Source: Agrobacterium tumefaciens_K (GTDB lineage: Bacteria; Pseudomonadota; Alphaproteobacteria; Rhizobiales; Rhizobiaceae). Taken from it: a stretch of 64,000 bases of DNA. The DNA lies in NCBI RefSeq assembly GCF_031801495.1, contig NZ_JAOEGC010000002.1:2294001-2358000 (forward strand), given 5' to 3'. This document shows positions 53,854-63,039 of this stretch, one piece after another (positions within the stretch are counted from its first letter, which is position 1; every line of letters begins with the position of its first letter). Under the pieces are notes generated by a model, which worked only from the letters and a program-made list of their open reading frames with translations, made no database searches and was not told where the DNA came from. Made by a program: the position numbers and the translations under genes.

Positions 53854-56788
53854 CGACCATCTCCATCTTGGGCACTTCGAAATGAGGATCGGCTGCCGCC
53901 ATCTTCATGAGGATCTTGTTGGCCTGATTGTGCTTGAGCGCCTGCGCGCGCTTCAACCAGATCAGCCCTTCCGCCTGAAGCGCCTGCGAACTGTCCGCAC
54001 GCAGCGCAAGCGCTGTCTGGAACATGGCGGAAGGGTTGTTGGCGGCAGCCGCACGGGCCAGCCATTCATTGGCCTTTTCGGCATTCCGCTCGACACCCTG
54101 GCCGGAACGGTACGCTTCATAAAGCCGGTACATGGCAAGCGACCCTTCCTCCGTCCGGGTTGCCGCCGCTCTTTCCAGCCACGCAACACCTGCCTCGCCG
54201 TCATGCGGAACACCGAAACCGGAAAGCAAGGACAGGCCCACATCGATCATCGCGGCAGCATCGCCGCGCTTCGCTCCCTTGTAGTTGAAGGCGAATGCTG
54301 CTTCGGGATCGACCGGTGCCGCAAAGCCTGAACTTTCCAGCATCGCAAGATCATGCCAGGCACGATCAAAACCGGCATCGGCCGCTGCCTGCAGGTTTAA
54401 CCGTGCCAGCTCCCTGTCCTGCGGCAAGCCGGCGCCCCAGAGATAGGCAAGGCCGAGTTCGCGCTGTGCGGAACGGCTTCCGGCATCACTTGCCGTGCGC
54501 AGGTATTCTGCGGCACGCGCCTTGTCGACACCCACACCGACGCCCTCCGCATACATGCGGGCGAGCTTCAGATTGATCGTTGGATTTTTCGGCTGCACCG
54601 CCAGTACGCGGTCATAATAAGAGAGAGCCTTTTCAGGATCAGCAGGCATATGAACCCCGTCCAGCAACAGATCGGCCATCATGATCGTGGCCTCGACGTC
54701 GCCGTAGGCAATACCTGCTTCAAGAACCCGGCGGGCTTCATCGAAATTCCGGTCGCTTTGCTCACCGCCGAGGTAACTTGAAGCCAACATGGCAGCGGCG
54801 CCCGGATATCCCACACCGGCCATTTCCTTGGCGAGATTGACACCGCGCAGGTTGAGCAGGGTATCCGGAGATTTCAGCAAGGCTGCAGCCAGCAGAAAGC
54901 GGTCGGCAGAAGACAGATCAGGAAGACTGGCCGCAATCTCCAGAAATGCCTTGGCTTTTCCACCCTCTCCACCCTCCAGCGATAGAATATCGTAAAGGTC
55001 TATTGCCGCAGAGAAATTCCCGGCGCCTGCCGCTTTTTCAAGAAGCGGAATGGCCTCCGCCAGCCGACCGTTTGCCCTGAGAAAGCGGGCCATCTCGACT
55101 GACGCCTCGATGTTGCCTTGGTCGACCGCACGCTGAAAGATGGCATATGCTTTTTCGAACGCATCGGATTCGCCAACACGCATGTGCAGATTGGCAAGCT
55201 CGATCAGTCCATCGGTTCTACCCTTGGAAGCCGCCCGCTCCAGATATTCCGTCGCCTTGTCCACATCGACCGGAACGACCTGCCCCTCGGCGTAAAGCTT
55301 GCCTAGTTTCAGCATCGCCGCGTCGCTTCCCAAGGCATCGGCCTTTTCCAGCCAGTCGATAGCCATAATTTTCCGGTTGGCGTCCGGAGCGAGAAGAGCT
55401 GCGTCCGCCAGTCTGTTGAGGACGCGAACCGAAGAACGCACGGCAAGCGCCTTAGAGTACCAGGAGATTGCGTCGTCAACATCAGCCGCCTGTCCGATGC
55501 CATGAAGGCTGAAATCACCACGCAGAACGAGTGCATTGATGCTGCCCGCTGCGGCAGTGGCCTCGAGCGCGCTGCGCGCCGCAGCCAGCGGTTCCTGCGC
55601 ACGCAGTTCTGGTTTTTCGAAAAGCAGCTGCGCGAAATGAACCGCTCCGTCTTTCGATTGACGTGCCAGCGTCAGCCCATAGATATCGAGGGCTTTGCGG
55701 GCATCGGCAATGACGCCATCGCCATCACGAAACATAGTGCCGATGCGCAAGAGCACATCCACATCACGCGTCTCGCCCGTCATAACCTGGGCAAAGAGAT
55801 CATCGGAAAGCCTCGTGCGGTTTTCCAGCGTGTTCTGGAGCTGGACGGAAAAATAGAGAACGGCCTTGGCATCGTTGACACCGGCAAGGCGCCGCATCCA
55901 CTTTTCAAACGTCGCCTGATCGACGTTGATGTCGCCGCCCTCGGTGAAATCCTTTGCCAGCTCCCGCGCCGCCTCGATATCGCCTGCTTCACCCGCCTGA
56001 TCGAGATACCGAGCCGCTTCCACGGCATTGAAAAGCGTGGTGGCCGGATCCATCTGCAGGCGTGCGATCCAGAAAGTCGAGCGTTTGTGACCAAGTTCAC
56101 TGGCCTTGCGGTACCAGCCGAGCGCCGTTTTCAGCGCCTCATCGGAATGCGCGTTTTCCCTGTAGTAGGTCGCGAGATCATAAGCTGCCCGCTCGTCGCC
56201 AGCCGCCGCACGGCGCTCCAACAGACCGATACCAAATCGGGCCATCGACTGCGCTTCTGCCTCAGGCGTGCCATTCAGACCCGCGAGCTCGAAGGCGGCG
56301 GCGCCATAGCCAAGTCGCAGAGCCAGTTGTAGCCTGGCTTTCGCCTCGGCGTCATCCATCTGCCGCTCCACCATCGTCCGTCCGGCGATGTAGGCCGCCT
56401 CAGCCAGACCGGCACGTGCGGCTTCGTCCAGCAGCGACAGGGCCCGATTGATATCGAAGGAACCACCCTCGCCCGACAGCAGCATCTTGGCCAGCGTCAG
56501 TCTGGTTTCGGGCTGGTGCGGTCCAGGTATCGTCAACGCTGCTTCGAGCACGCCTCTGGCCTTGCCAAAATCGGACACAGGCAACGGATTTTGCGCATCA
56601 ACCGGCACACCCGCCCGCAAAAGCCGCGCATAATCCAGCATTCCCTGACCGTCGCTACGCTGTGAGAGCGCGGCTGCCGCCTCTATGATCTTTTCGGGCG
56701 CTTCCAGATCAGCAGCATAGGCAACCGCCACTTGGCAAAGAGCGGTACCTGCGGCAAGAGCGAGGGTAAGAAGGTGACGCCTCATCAT
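53834..56788 (-). CDS. Large periplasmic Sel1-repeat protein (984 aa), AlgK-like
   Basis: A signal peptide ends near A-Y-A-A-D (about residue 25). The protein then consists of Sel1-like repeats, most regular between residues 600 and 950, for example R-S-A-Q-R-E-L-G-L-A-Y-L-W-G-A-G and G-E-A-G-V-A-W-L-E-R-A-A. It lies between algL and algX, and in Pseudomonas AlgK binds AlgX, so this may be the functional AlgK. It is about twice the length of AlgK and has no lipobox (T-A-L-C is not canonical). The start overlaps the algL stop (TGATG), after GGGGGAA. Confidence 0.75.
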   Translation of the reverse strand: MMRRHLLTLALAAGTALCQVAVAYAADLEAPEKIIEAAAALSQRSDGQGMLDYARLLRAGVPVDAQNPLPVSDFGKARGVLEAALTIPGPHQPETRLTLAKMLLSGEGGSFDINRALSLLDEAARAGLAEAAYIAGRTMVERQMDDAEAKARLQLALRLGYGAAAFELAGLNGTPEAEAQSMARFGIGLLERRAAAGDERAAYDLATYYRENAHSDEALKTALGWYRKASELGHKRSTFWIARLQMDPATTLFNAVEAARYLDQAGEAGDIEAARELAKDFTEGGDINVDQATFEKWMRRLAGVNDAKAVLYFSVQLQNTLENRTRLSDDLFAQVMTGETRDVDVLLRIGTMFRDGDGVIADARKALDIYGLTLARQSKDGAVHFAQLLFEKPELRAQEPLAAARSALEATAAAGSINALVLRGDFSLHGIGQAADVDDAISWYSKALAVRSSVRVLNRLADAALLAPDANRKIMAIDWLEKADALGSDAAMLKLGKLYAEGQVVPVDVDKATEYLERAASKGRTDGLIELANLHMRVGESDAFEKAYAIFQRAVDQGNIEASVEMARFLRANGRLAEAIPLLEKAAGAGNFSAAIDLYDILSLEGGEGGKAKAFLEIAASLPDLSSADRFLLAAALLKSPDTLLNLRGVNLAKEMAGVGYPGAAAMLASSYLGGEQSDRNFDEARRVLEAGIAYGDVEATIMMADLLLDGVHMPADPEKALSYYDRVLAVQPKNPTINLKLARMYAEGVGVGVDKARAAEYLRTASDAGSRSAQRELGLAYLWGAGLPQDRELARLNLQAAADAGFDRAWHDLAMLESSGFAAPVDPEAAFAFNYKGAKRGDAAAMIDVGLSLLSGFGVPHDGEAGVAWLERAAATRTEEGSLAMYRLYEAYRSGQGVERNAEKANEWLARAAAANNPSAMFQTALALRADSSQALQAEGLIWLKRAQALKHNQANKILMKMAAADPHFEVPKMEMVDENEDP

Positions 56789-57933
56789 CAGTTCCCCCAG
56801 AAGCAAGTGGCGTTTCCGCCAACGAATTCATCGATCAGCGGACGCTCGGAAGCGGCGTCCTTTTGCAGCAGAGCAACCGCGCGCTGCACGGAGATGTTCT
56901 CGGCGGGAACGGTGGAAAAAGCCTCGAGGAAAGCGAGATAGTGGCGACCATTGCCGCGATTTTCGAGGAACCCCACATCCTGATGCAGATAGTCGCGGCT
57001 AGGGCCAGGAATGTAATTTTCCGCCGCATAGGCATTGACCAGAACCGGATCATTGATGCCGTTCAGCCAGTAGCCGAAAATCGTCCAGATCGACCGTTTG
57101 ACAGGATTGGCGTCGCTGGAAAACTTTGCATAGAGGTTCTCACCACGTCCGCGGGCAACCTCCGCCATCACTACCATGCTCGTCAGCGATTGTCGCATGT
57201 ACCAGAGAGCGCGCGCACCACGGCGCGTTTCCAGCGGCAGCCCGCCATTGGCCCGCGCCTCATCGAGGATGGAAAGAAACCGCTCCTTGCCCTTTTCGTA
57301 GAGGCCATCATCCTTGACGATCCCGCCCCACGTCATCAGCACGCTGTCAGCCAGATAACGATGATTGTTGATATCCACGTCGCCATTGAATGTCTGGTCG
57401 ACACGGCGAACCAGCGGGTCGAGCCATGTCTGGATTTTTGAACGTTCAGCGTCCGGCAGATCGTCGCGAATGATCGAAAAGGCTGTAATCGTCGGCAGAA
57501 GCGAACGCTTCAGCGCATAATACGCATCATGCCCCACTTCCGTTTTTTCGAAGGCACCGCGATCCGCCCAAGTGTTTAACAGCGTGCGCAGCATCCTGGT
57601 CGATGCGGCGTCACCGCCAAGCGAGCGGCCCGACAGCACCATGATGGCCCAGGCGAACTGAGAACCGGCACGATCGCTACCGTAGCCTGCGGTGGGACGA
57701 AACCCATCGACGATCTCAAGATCTATCCACTTCGGATCTGCCTTGATCGCAAGGCATTGTTTGCGCAGACGCCCCGACGCATCCGCCGCGATCGCCGCCT
57801 TGCGGGCCGCCACGTTGAACAGACCGTCATAGGCAGGCGCCGCCGTCGCAGCCGAAGAGACACAAACCCAGAGGGAAACAGCAATGCCAACACGACTGCG
57901 CAGCGTTGCCTGAAAACCGGAAAATACCGCCAT
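56788..57933 (-). CDS. algL: AlgL-type alginate lyase in the biosynthetic operon
   Basis: The 381-residue periplasmic protein has a signal peptide (cleavage near A-T-A-A, residue 32). It carries the PL5 pattern N-N-H-R-Y at 189-193 (His191), then L-P-L-E-T-R-R-G with Arg238 and Tyr245. In Pseudomonas, AlgL degrades polymer that stays in the periplasm and is required in alginate-producing cells. Its start overlaps the algG stop (TGATG), so the two are translationally coupled. AlgL usually has Tyr-His where this protein has Tyr-Met (residue 246), a small deviation near the active site. Confidence 0.85.
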   Translation of the reverse strand: MAVFSGFQATLRSRVGIAVSLWVCVSSAATAAPAYDGLFNVAARKAAIAADASGRLRKQCLAIKADPKWIDLEIVDGFRPTAGYGSDRAGSQFAWAIMVLSGRSLGGDAASTRMLRTLLNTWADRGAFEKTEVGHDAYYALKRSLLPTITAFSIIRDDLPDAERSKIQTWLDPLVRRVDQTFNGDVDINNHRYLADSVLMTWGGIVKDDGLYEKGKERFLSILDEARANGGLPLETRRGARALWYMRQSLTSMVVMAEVARGRGENLYAKFSSDANPVKRSIWTIFGYWLNGINDPVLVNAYAAENYIPGPSRDYLHQDVGFLENRGNGRHYLAFLEAFSTVPAENISVQRAVALLQKDAASERPLIDEFVGGNATCFWGN

Positions 57934-60900
57934 CAGCTTCGGCCTCCCGTCCCGTTGAAGTTCTCATACTGAACGGAATTCGAGACGTTGGTGCAGGTAT
58001 CGGTCAGCGCATCCTCGGCAAAGATGGCCGATTGACCGTCGCCATTGAAGAACCCCGCGTCGCGGAACCGGCAGGTATAGGCTTCCGGGCGTTTGGGGCG
58101 GCAGACCGTCGAGGTTATCAGCACGCTTTCACGCTCGTTGAAGCGCAGCATGTGACCTTCCATGGCCCGGCCATCGCCATCGATCAGCCGGCCGACCTGA
58201 TTGAGATAATCGTTGCCCGAAAGACTGAAACCCGACGCCCCGTCAACCTTGATGCCGCCGCCATTGCCGTGGATGCGGTTGCCACTGGCGGCAAACGTCG
58301 TCAGCGGCAGATAAGGATCGAACTCGAAATCGCGCAGCGCATTGGCGGGAGATGCGCGCAAATTGCTGATATAACCGTGGATCGCATCCTGGGCGTTGTT
58401 TTCCAGAACGTTTTCATGAACGCCGACGTCCCAGCTGTTGCGTATCTTGATGCCGGCGCGCTCGTTGTCGAAGAACCGGTTACCTACGGCCAGATTACAG
58501 CTGCTTTCGAAGAAGGTCAGGCCATCCTGCTTGTTGTCGAAGGCGGCATTGGCGTAGATGAAGTTGTCGACACTGTTGCGGTCGATCATGAAGCCGGAGC
58601 CGGTGTTGGTGTGGGACACGTTACCGACGATCCAGGAAAAATCCACCTCGCGCGAAATGATGATGCCGTGTTTGGCCTTGGTATCGTAGGTGGTGTTGAG
58701 CGCGATCATCAGCCGGTGCGAACGGTCGTGCGGATCGATCGCATAGAGCACGTTGTCGCGATATTCATTGCCCACGAGGCTGACTTCATCGGCTTCGTAG
58801 GAATAGAAACCGTATTCGAAATTGTGGAAGAAATTGTCGACCACGACACCGGTCGGCGCACGCGGTTTGCTGATCTGTTGTGCCACGGTTTTCGGCCCGG
58901 CGGAAAATGCCAGTCCGAAAGACTTGGGCGCCGCGTAACCGAGCGAATCCAGCACCGAGCCGCCGATCATCAGCCGCGAATTGCTCCAGCCGATGATATA
59001 CGGCCGGAACACATGGCGTTTTTCCTTGTCGGAGTAACGTGGCGCGGAAGTCTCCTCATCCCATGACGTGACCGTGGTATCCTGGACGTACAGCGTTCCA
59101 GCCACAGAAATGAAACTGCCAGCCGAGGCAGACAGGCGATAGGTCGCCGCTTCCTGACCTGAGAGGATCAACGTTGCGCCCTCCGCGACCAGAACCGGGG
59201 CGCGCAGCGTCACGACATCATTTTCGCGCGTCACCAGCTGGAAGCCACCAGCCGCATCCAGTTCGGTGGCGAGGCTGCCCAGCGTATAGACCCCGCTCTG
59301 GATAACGATGATACGGGGATATGGCATGCCCTGCGCTTCGGCAGCAAAGGAAAGGCCGGTGTTGCCCGCCGCCAGATCCTCCATGAACTTGTCGCTATAG
59401 GGGCTGAGATTGGCAAGCGTCACGGCAGCGTGCCCGCCCTGCGGCAGCGGCATATCCTCACGTACGGTCCGCACGCCGACCGACATATCGGGATAGGTGT
59501 AGCTTTCGGGAAGGCTCATCCGCCCGTCCTGCCGGGCAAGCGTCAGCCTGCCATCACTGAAAGCGACAGCAGGCATCACCTCCCCTGCGGTCCCGGCGGC
59601 CTGCTGCATCGTTCTGTAATCAACCGGAGTGCCCTTTCCCCAGCCGAGATTACGCACATCAAGCGATCGGAAGTTCGCCTCGGCAATGGAACGGGCCGTG
59701 CGGACACGCAGAATGTGATCCTTCAGCGTGGTTGACTGAACGGAAGCGAATTTGAGTTGCGACGGATTGGCGGCAGCAGCGACCAGAACATCCGCCTTGA
59801 GGGCTTCATCGTCCTTGGCGCCATCGAACGAGGCAAGATAGGTCAGCGCCTCTTCGCCGAACCCATCCAGCGCCGCGCGCTTGCCGATCATACCGGCAGC
59901 CCGCGCCTTGATCTTTTCGTCCGCAATACGGTCGACCAGCTGTTTTGCAGCATCGGTTTTGCGCGCATCGGTCAGTGCTTCGACAATCTTCAGATAACCC
60001 TTGTCCCGGTTATCCTTTTCGTCCTCACCCGCCGCGACTTTTACGGCTTCACCCACCAGCGCATCGAAATCGCCATTCCCCTTGCGGTCATTGGCAACGG
60101 AAGCAAGCCGCAGCAAAGCTTCTATGCGGAATTCCGTATCCTGAATGGACAGCGCAACGGACTTCGCGTCATCCATTTCACCATTCCTGGCAAGGGTACG
60201 CGCCAGTTCGGACTGCACACGCCCCTTGTCACGGCTGTTGCCAATGATTTCGAGCGCTTTTTTGCCAGCTGCGACATCACCTGCACGTACTTTTACACGG
60301 GCAATTCCGGCAACCGCCTTGTCACGATCGTTTCCGCCCTGGAGATAAGGAAGCAGGTTTTCCGCATCCGTCACCTTGTCCGCATCCGCGAGACTTTTGG
60401 CCAGATTGGCAAGGGTATTGCCGCCATTGCGCGCCGTCCGCAGTTCCGGCACCAGCGACAACGCATCATCCAGCCGCCCCAGACTTATGGCGCCCTCGGC
60501 TGCCGCCACAACCGCGACACCCCGCTCCGTTCCCGAAAGACTGGACAGAACGGCGTTTCCATTGGCGTATGATGCATCCGCCATTTTCTTCAGATCATTC
60601 TTGGCAAAAATGGCGGCCAGCGTGAAATCAAGCTCGGCACGGAGAGCGCTTTCCGGCAGATAATCTGCGATCTTCGCTGCATCCAGCCCACGTCCGGCTT
60701 GGATCCTCTGCTTGACGATCTTTTCGATCAGATCTTCCTGATCGCTGTTGTCCGCAAGGCTGGTGGCCAGAACCGGTATCCATTCCAGTTTGCCTGTCTT
60801 CAAAACCAGATCGGCCACGTTGCCGACGGCCTTCTTGCGCGCCTCGGAATCTTCCGGATTGATCGCAAGCGCCCACAACAGAGCGGATTCCAGATCGTCT

Positions 60901-61760
60901 TTTTTCAAGGCATCGGCGCTTTGCACCCCGATGCTGTCTGCCGTCGCTGCGCTGATGGGCTTCCCGTCGAGCTGTTTACCGGAAAGAATGCGCAGTGCCT
61001 GATCGTAGCGGGCGTAACCGCGCATACGCGTCGGCCACATGCGTGCAACCGCCTTGTCCGCAATTGATGATGCCAGCCGGGGATCGATGATCGTGGCCGT
61101 TTGCGCCAGAGTGTTGAGCGCTGCATTCTTGGCCGTATCGTCCCTGATGCGATCAATCCGGTCCTCAGCCTTGTCCAGCAGTCCCATGGCATTTTGCCTG
61201 TCGCCGGAAGCAACAAGGGCTGCGTAGCTTCCAAGGGCAGCGACCTGCAGCTCCGGCAGAGACAGCGCATCGATCAGTTCCACCATGCGAACCCGTGCCG
61301 ACGTTCGTTGCTCCGGGTCGGCAATTCGCCCCGTCATCTGCTGCTGCAACGCGGAGATGCTGGCCGACACCAGGCTGTCGTTATCGATGCCGTCGGTCGC
61401 CAGATTGTCGAGAGCCGTCTTTGCCTCCGGAGCCGCTGCGGCCCAGGATATCAGCTGGGCGACACCTGCCCGCGCCGCATCGAGAGCTTCAAGGCGCTGG
61501 CGGGCGTCCGTCGCACCATCCGCCTTCAGGACGTTCGCCGTCACTTCCTGCAAGACGGCACTGGCCTTGCCTGCCGAAACAGGCTGTGCTGCCGTGCCCT
61601 GCTGCGCAAATGCAACCGTAGTGACAAGGGGCATGTTTCCAGCCGGGAGCACAAGGCAGAAAGACAACGCCACCGCGCGCATCGACACCGATGCGCCTGC
61701 TGTTTTCGGCAACCACCGGCAATTGGAACCTGTTGGGCGGATGATGTCGCGTGTCATCAT
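57933..61760 (-). CDS. algG: AlgG-like mannuronan C5-epimerase fused to a large N-terminal helical-repeat domain
   Basis: The 1275-residue protein has two parts. Residues about 755-1275 form an AlgG-type right-handed beta-helix that turns mannuronate to guluronate in the polymer; the catalytic motif D-P-H-D-R-S is at 1009-1014, and K-H-G-I-I-I-S-R-E-V and I-K-I-R-N-S are also typical. Residues about 60-690 are an Ala/Leu/Asp-rich alpha-helical repeat of TPR-like style that Pseudomonas AlgG (about 540 residues) lacks. A signal segment is at about 27-53. The ATG at 61760 follows AAGGAAGC; the next codon is also ATG. No stop or frameshift separates the two parts. Confidence 0.85.
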   Translation of the reverse strand: MMTRDIIRPTGSNCRWLPKTAGASVSMRAVALSFCLVLPAGNMPLVTTVAFAQQGTAAQPVSAGKASAVLQEVTANVLKADGATDARQRLEALDAARAGVAQLISWAAAAPEAKTALDNLATDGIDNDSLVSASISALQQQMTGRIADPEQRTSARVRMVELIDALSLPELQVAALGSYAALVASGDRQNAMGLLDKAEDRIDRIRDDTAKNAALNTLAQTATIIDPRLASSIADKAVARMWPTRMRGYARYDQALRILSGKQLDGKPISAATADSIGVQSADALKKDDLESALLWALAINPEDSEARKKAVGNVADLVLKTGKLEWIPVLATSLADNSDQEDLIEKIVKQRIQAGRGLDAAKIADYLPESALRAELDFTLAAIFAKNDLKKMADASYANGNAVLSSLSGTERGVAVVAAAEGAISLGRLDDALSLVPELRTARNGGNTLANLAKSLADADKVTDAENLLPYLQGGNDRDKAVAGIARVKVRAGDVAAGKKALEIIGNSRDKGRVQSELARTLARNGEMDDAKSVALSIQDTEFRIEALLRLASVANDRKGNGDFDALVGEAVKVAAGEDEKDNRDKGYLKIVEALTDARKTDAAKQLVDRIADEKIKARAAGMIGKRAALDGFGEEALTYLASFDGAKDDEALKADVLVAAAANPSQLKFASVQSTTLKDHILRVRTARSIAEANFRSLDVRNLGWGKGTPVDYRTMQQAAGTAGEVMPAVAFSDGRLTLARQDGRMSLPESYTYPDMSVGVRTVREDMPLPQGGHAAVTLANLSPYSDKFMEDLAAGNTGLSFAAEAQGMPYPRIIVIQSGVYTLGSLATELDAAGGFQLVTRENDVVTLRAPVLVAEGATLILSGQEAATYRLSASAGSFISVAGTLYVQDTTVTSWDEETSAPRYSDKEKRHVFRPYIIGWSNSRLMIGGSVLDSLGYAAPKSFGLAFSAGPKTVAQQISKPRAPTGVVVDNFFHNFEYGFYSYEADEVSLVGNEYRDNVLYAIDPHDRSHRLMIALNTTYDTKAKHGIIISREVDFSWIVGNVSHTNTGSGFMIDRNSVDNFIYANAAFDNKQDGLTFFESSCNLAVGNRFFDNERAGIKIRNSWDVGVHENVLENNAQDAIHGYISNLRASPANALRDFEFDPYLPLTTFAASGNRIHGNGGGIKVDGASGFSLSGNDYLNQVGRLIDGDGRAMEGHMLRFNERESVLITSTVCRPKRPEAYTCRFRDAGFFNGDGQSAIFAEDALTDTCTNVSNSVQYENFNGTGGRS

Positions 61761-61879
61761 GCTTCCTTCGTCAGATCAACGTCATAAAAAACTGCGATAC
61801 CGTGTGCAGGCAAAACGGCGTCCTCTCGGATCCCATAAAGGGGCCTGCACATGAATTTCCTGCGATTGAGAACTACGCC

Positions 61880-61928
61880 GTGCCGACCAGCGGCACACGT
61901 TGACGGACGGGAGGCTCCATGCCTCCCG
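61880..61928. other. Tandem hairpins between alg44 and algG
   Basis: Two hairpins lie in the 175-bp gap: 61880-61896 (6-bp arms GTGCCG/CGGCAC) and 61908-61928 (perfect 8-bp arms CGGGAGGC/GCCTCCCG, loop TCCAT). The second begins 8 bp past the alg44 stop on the minus strand. No T run follows, so partial termination or mRNA stabilisation is more likely than full termination. Confidence 0.5.
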
Positions 61929-61935
61929 CACTCAC

Positions 61936-63021
61936 CTAGTTCGGCAACAGTTTGTTTTTCAGCTCGGCGATCCTTTGATTCAGGCCGAACCACGGGCCAT
62001 TATCAAATCGAACGACAGCGGGGGTGCCCACCGCCAGTGACAGATCATGACCACCAAGATCGATCTTCACGGGCACCCGATCGCTTGTTGCTGCGGATTG
62101 TTCGCTGACCTTCGGCAATTGCGCCACGGTCACATCGTGCAGCACCGTGCCTTGCGGCAGATCGACACTCACATGCGGCGACTTGTAGAGCGACATCAGA
62201 TGAGAGCGATCCACCATGGCCACGATATGCGGCTTGGCATCCGCAGCACGCAGGCCCAGCACCTGGGTTCCAGCCTTCACCTGCGTATCGATAGCCGCTC
62301 CGGTTGACTCGGCAATGCAGTCACACGACGAGACGACGGAAGTGCTTTGTCCGCTCTCGGTCAGCACCGTCAGGATACGTTCACCGCTTTTCACCGAGCC
62401 GCTGACCACGTTGGTAATGATGCCGTTGGCAGGCGCAAGAACCGGCGTCGTATAGACCGTCACCACCGCGCTGTCCGCCTCGAAGACCCACAAACGCTGG
62501 TAAAGGCTGCTTGCCAGAAAGGCGGCGAGCGCAAGTGACAGGCCAAGCGTTGCCACGACACCGGTGGCCTGCCGTAATTTGCCGGCGCCCGATACACCTT
62601 CGGCAGCTTTCCGTGGACGCAGCTTCACATCCCCGGATGCGCGCTTGGCGAAATCCAGAATGTCATTGCCTTCGACGATCTCGCCGCTGATATAGGAATC
62701 GTGGATGTAACGCAGCATGCGCTGGGCTGCGGGAGAAGGATCAACGAACTTCAGGCCGGTCCGGCCGGCTTCGGAACTGGAATGGCGCACTTCGGCCTTC
62801 ACGTGCAGCACCATATCGAAGCCATCGAGAGGGATCTGCAACTGAAGAGGCAGAACCTTCCCCGGCTCGAAGTTTTCATTACCCGTTGCGACGCCGACGC
62901 CACCCAATGACCAGTCAATGGAGGAATATCTGTGCTGGTCGATGACGCATTTCAGCGGCAGCTTGTAGCGTGTATGCTGGCGTTGCTCATCCGCTTCGAA
63001 ACTCACGACGCTCATATTCAT
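61936..63021 (-). CDS. alg44: Alg44-like c-di-GMP receptor of alginate synthase (PilZ plus HlyD-like)
   Basis: The 361-residue protein has an N-terminal PilZ domain with the c-di-GMP-binding residues R14-x-x-x-R18 and D36-x-S38-x-x-G41. One membrane helix lies at about 152-175, and a periplasmic HlyD-like domain follows. This is the exact layout of Alg44, which binds c-di-GMP and activates the Alg8 polymerase. It lies 18 bp after alg8. The intact ligand residues argue that polymer synthesis is switched by c-di-GMP. Confidence 0.9.
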   Translation of the reverse strand: MNMSVVSFEADEQRQHTRYKLPLKCVIDQHRYSSIDWSLGGVGVATGNENFEPGKVLPLQLQIPLDGFDMVLHVKAEVRHSSSEAGRTGLKFVDPSPAAQRMLRYIHDSYISGEIVEGNDILDFAKRASGDVKLRPRKAAEGVSGAGKLRQATGVVATLGLSLALAAFLASSLYQRLWVFEADSAVVTVYTTPVLAPANGIITNVVSGSVKSGERILTVLTESGQSTSVVSSCDCIAESTGAAIDTQVKAGTQVLGLRAADAKPHIVAMVDRSHLMSLYKSPHVSVDLPQGTVLHDVTVAQLPKVSEQSAATSDRVPVKIDLGGHDLSLAVGTPAVVRFDNGPWFGLNQRIAELKNKLLPN

Positions 63022-63039
63022 TCTGGGCTCCTTCGCGGG

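Noticed and set aside
57906..59066. 386-codon plus-strand frame
   Set aside because: It is antisense to the AlgG beta-helix. The repetitive product mirrors that repeat.
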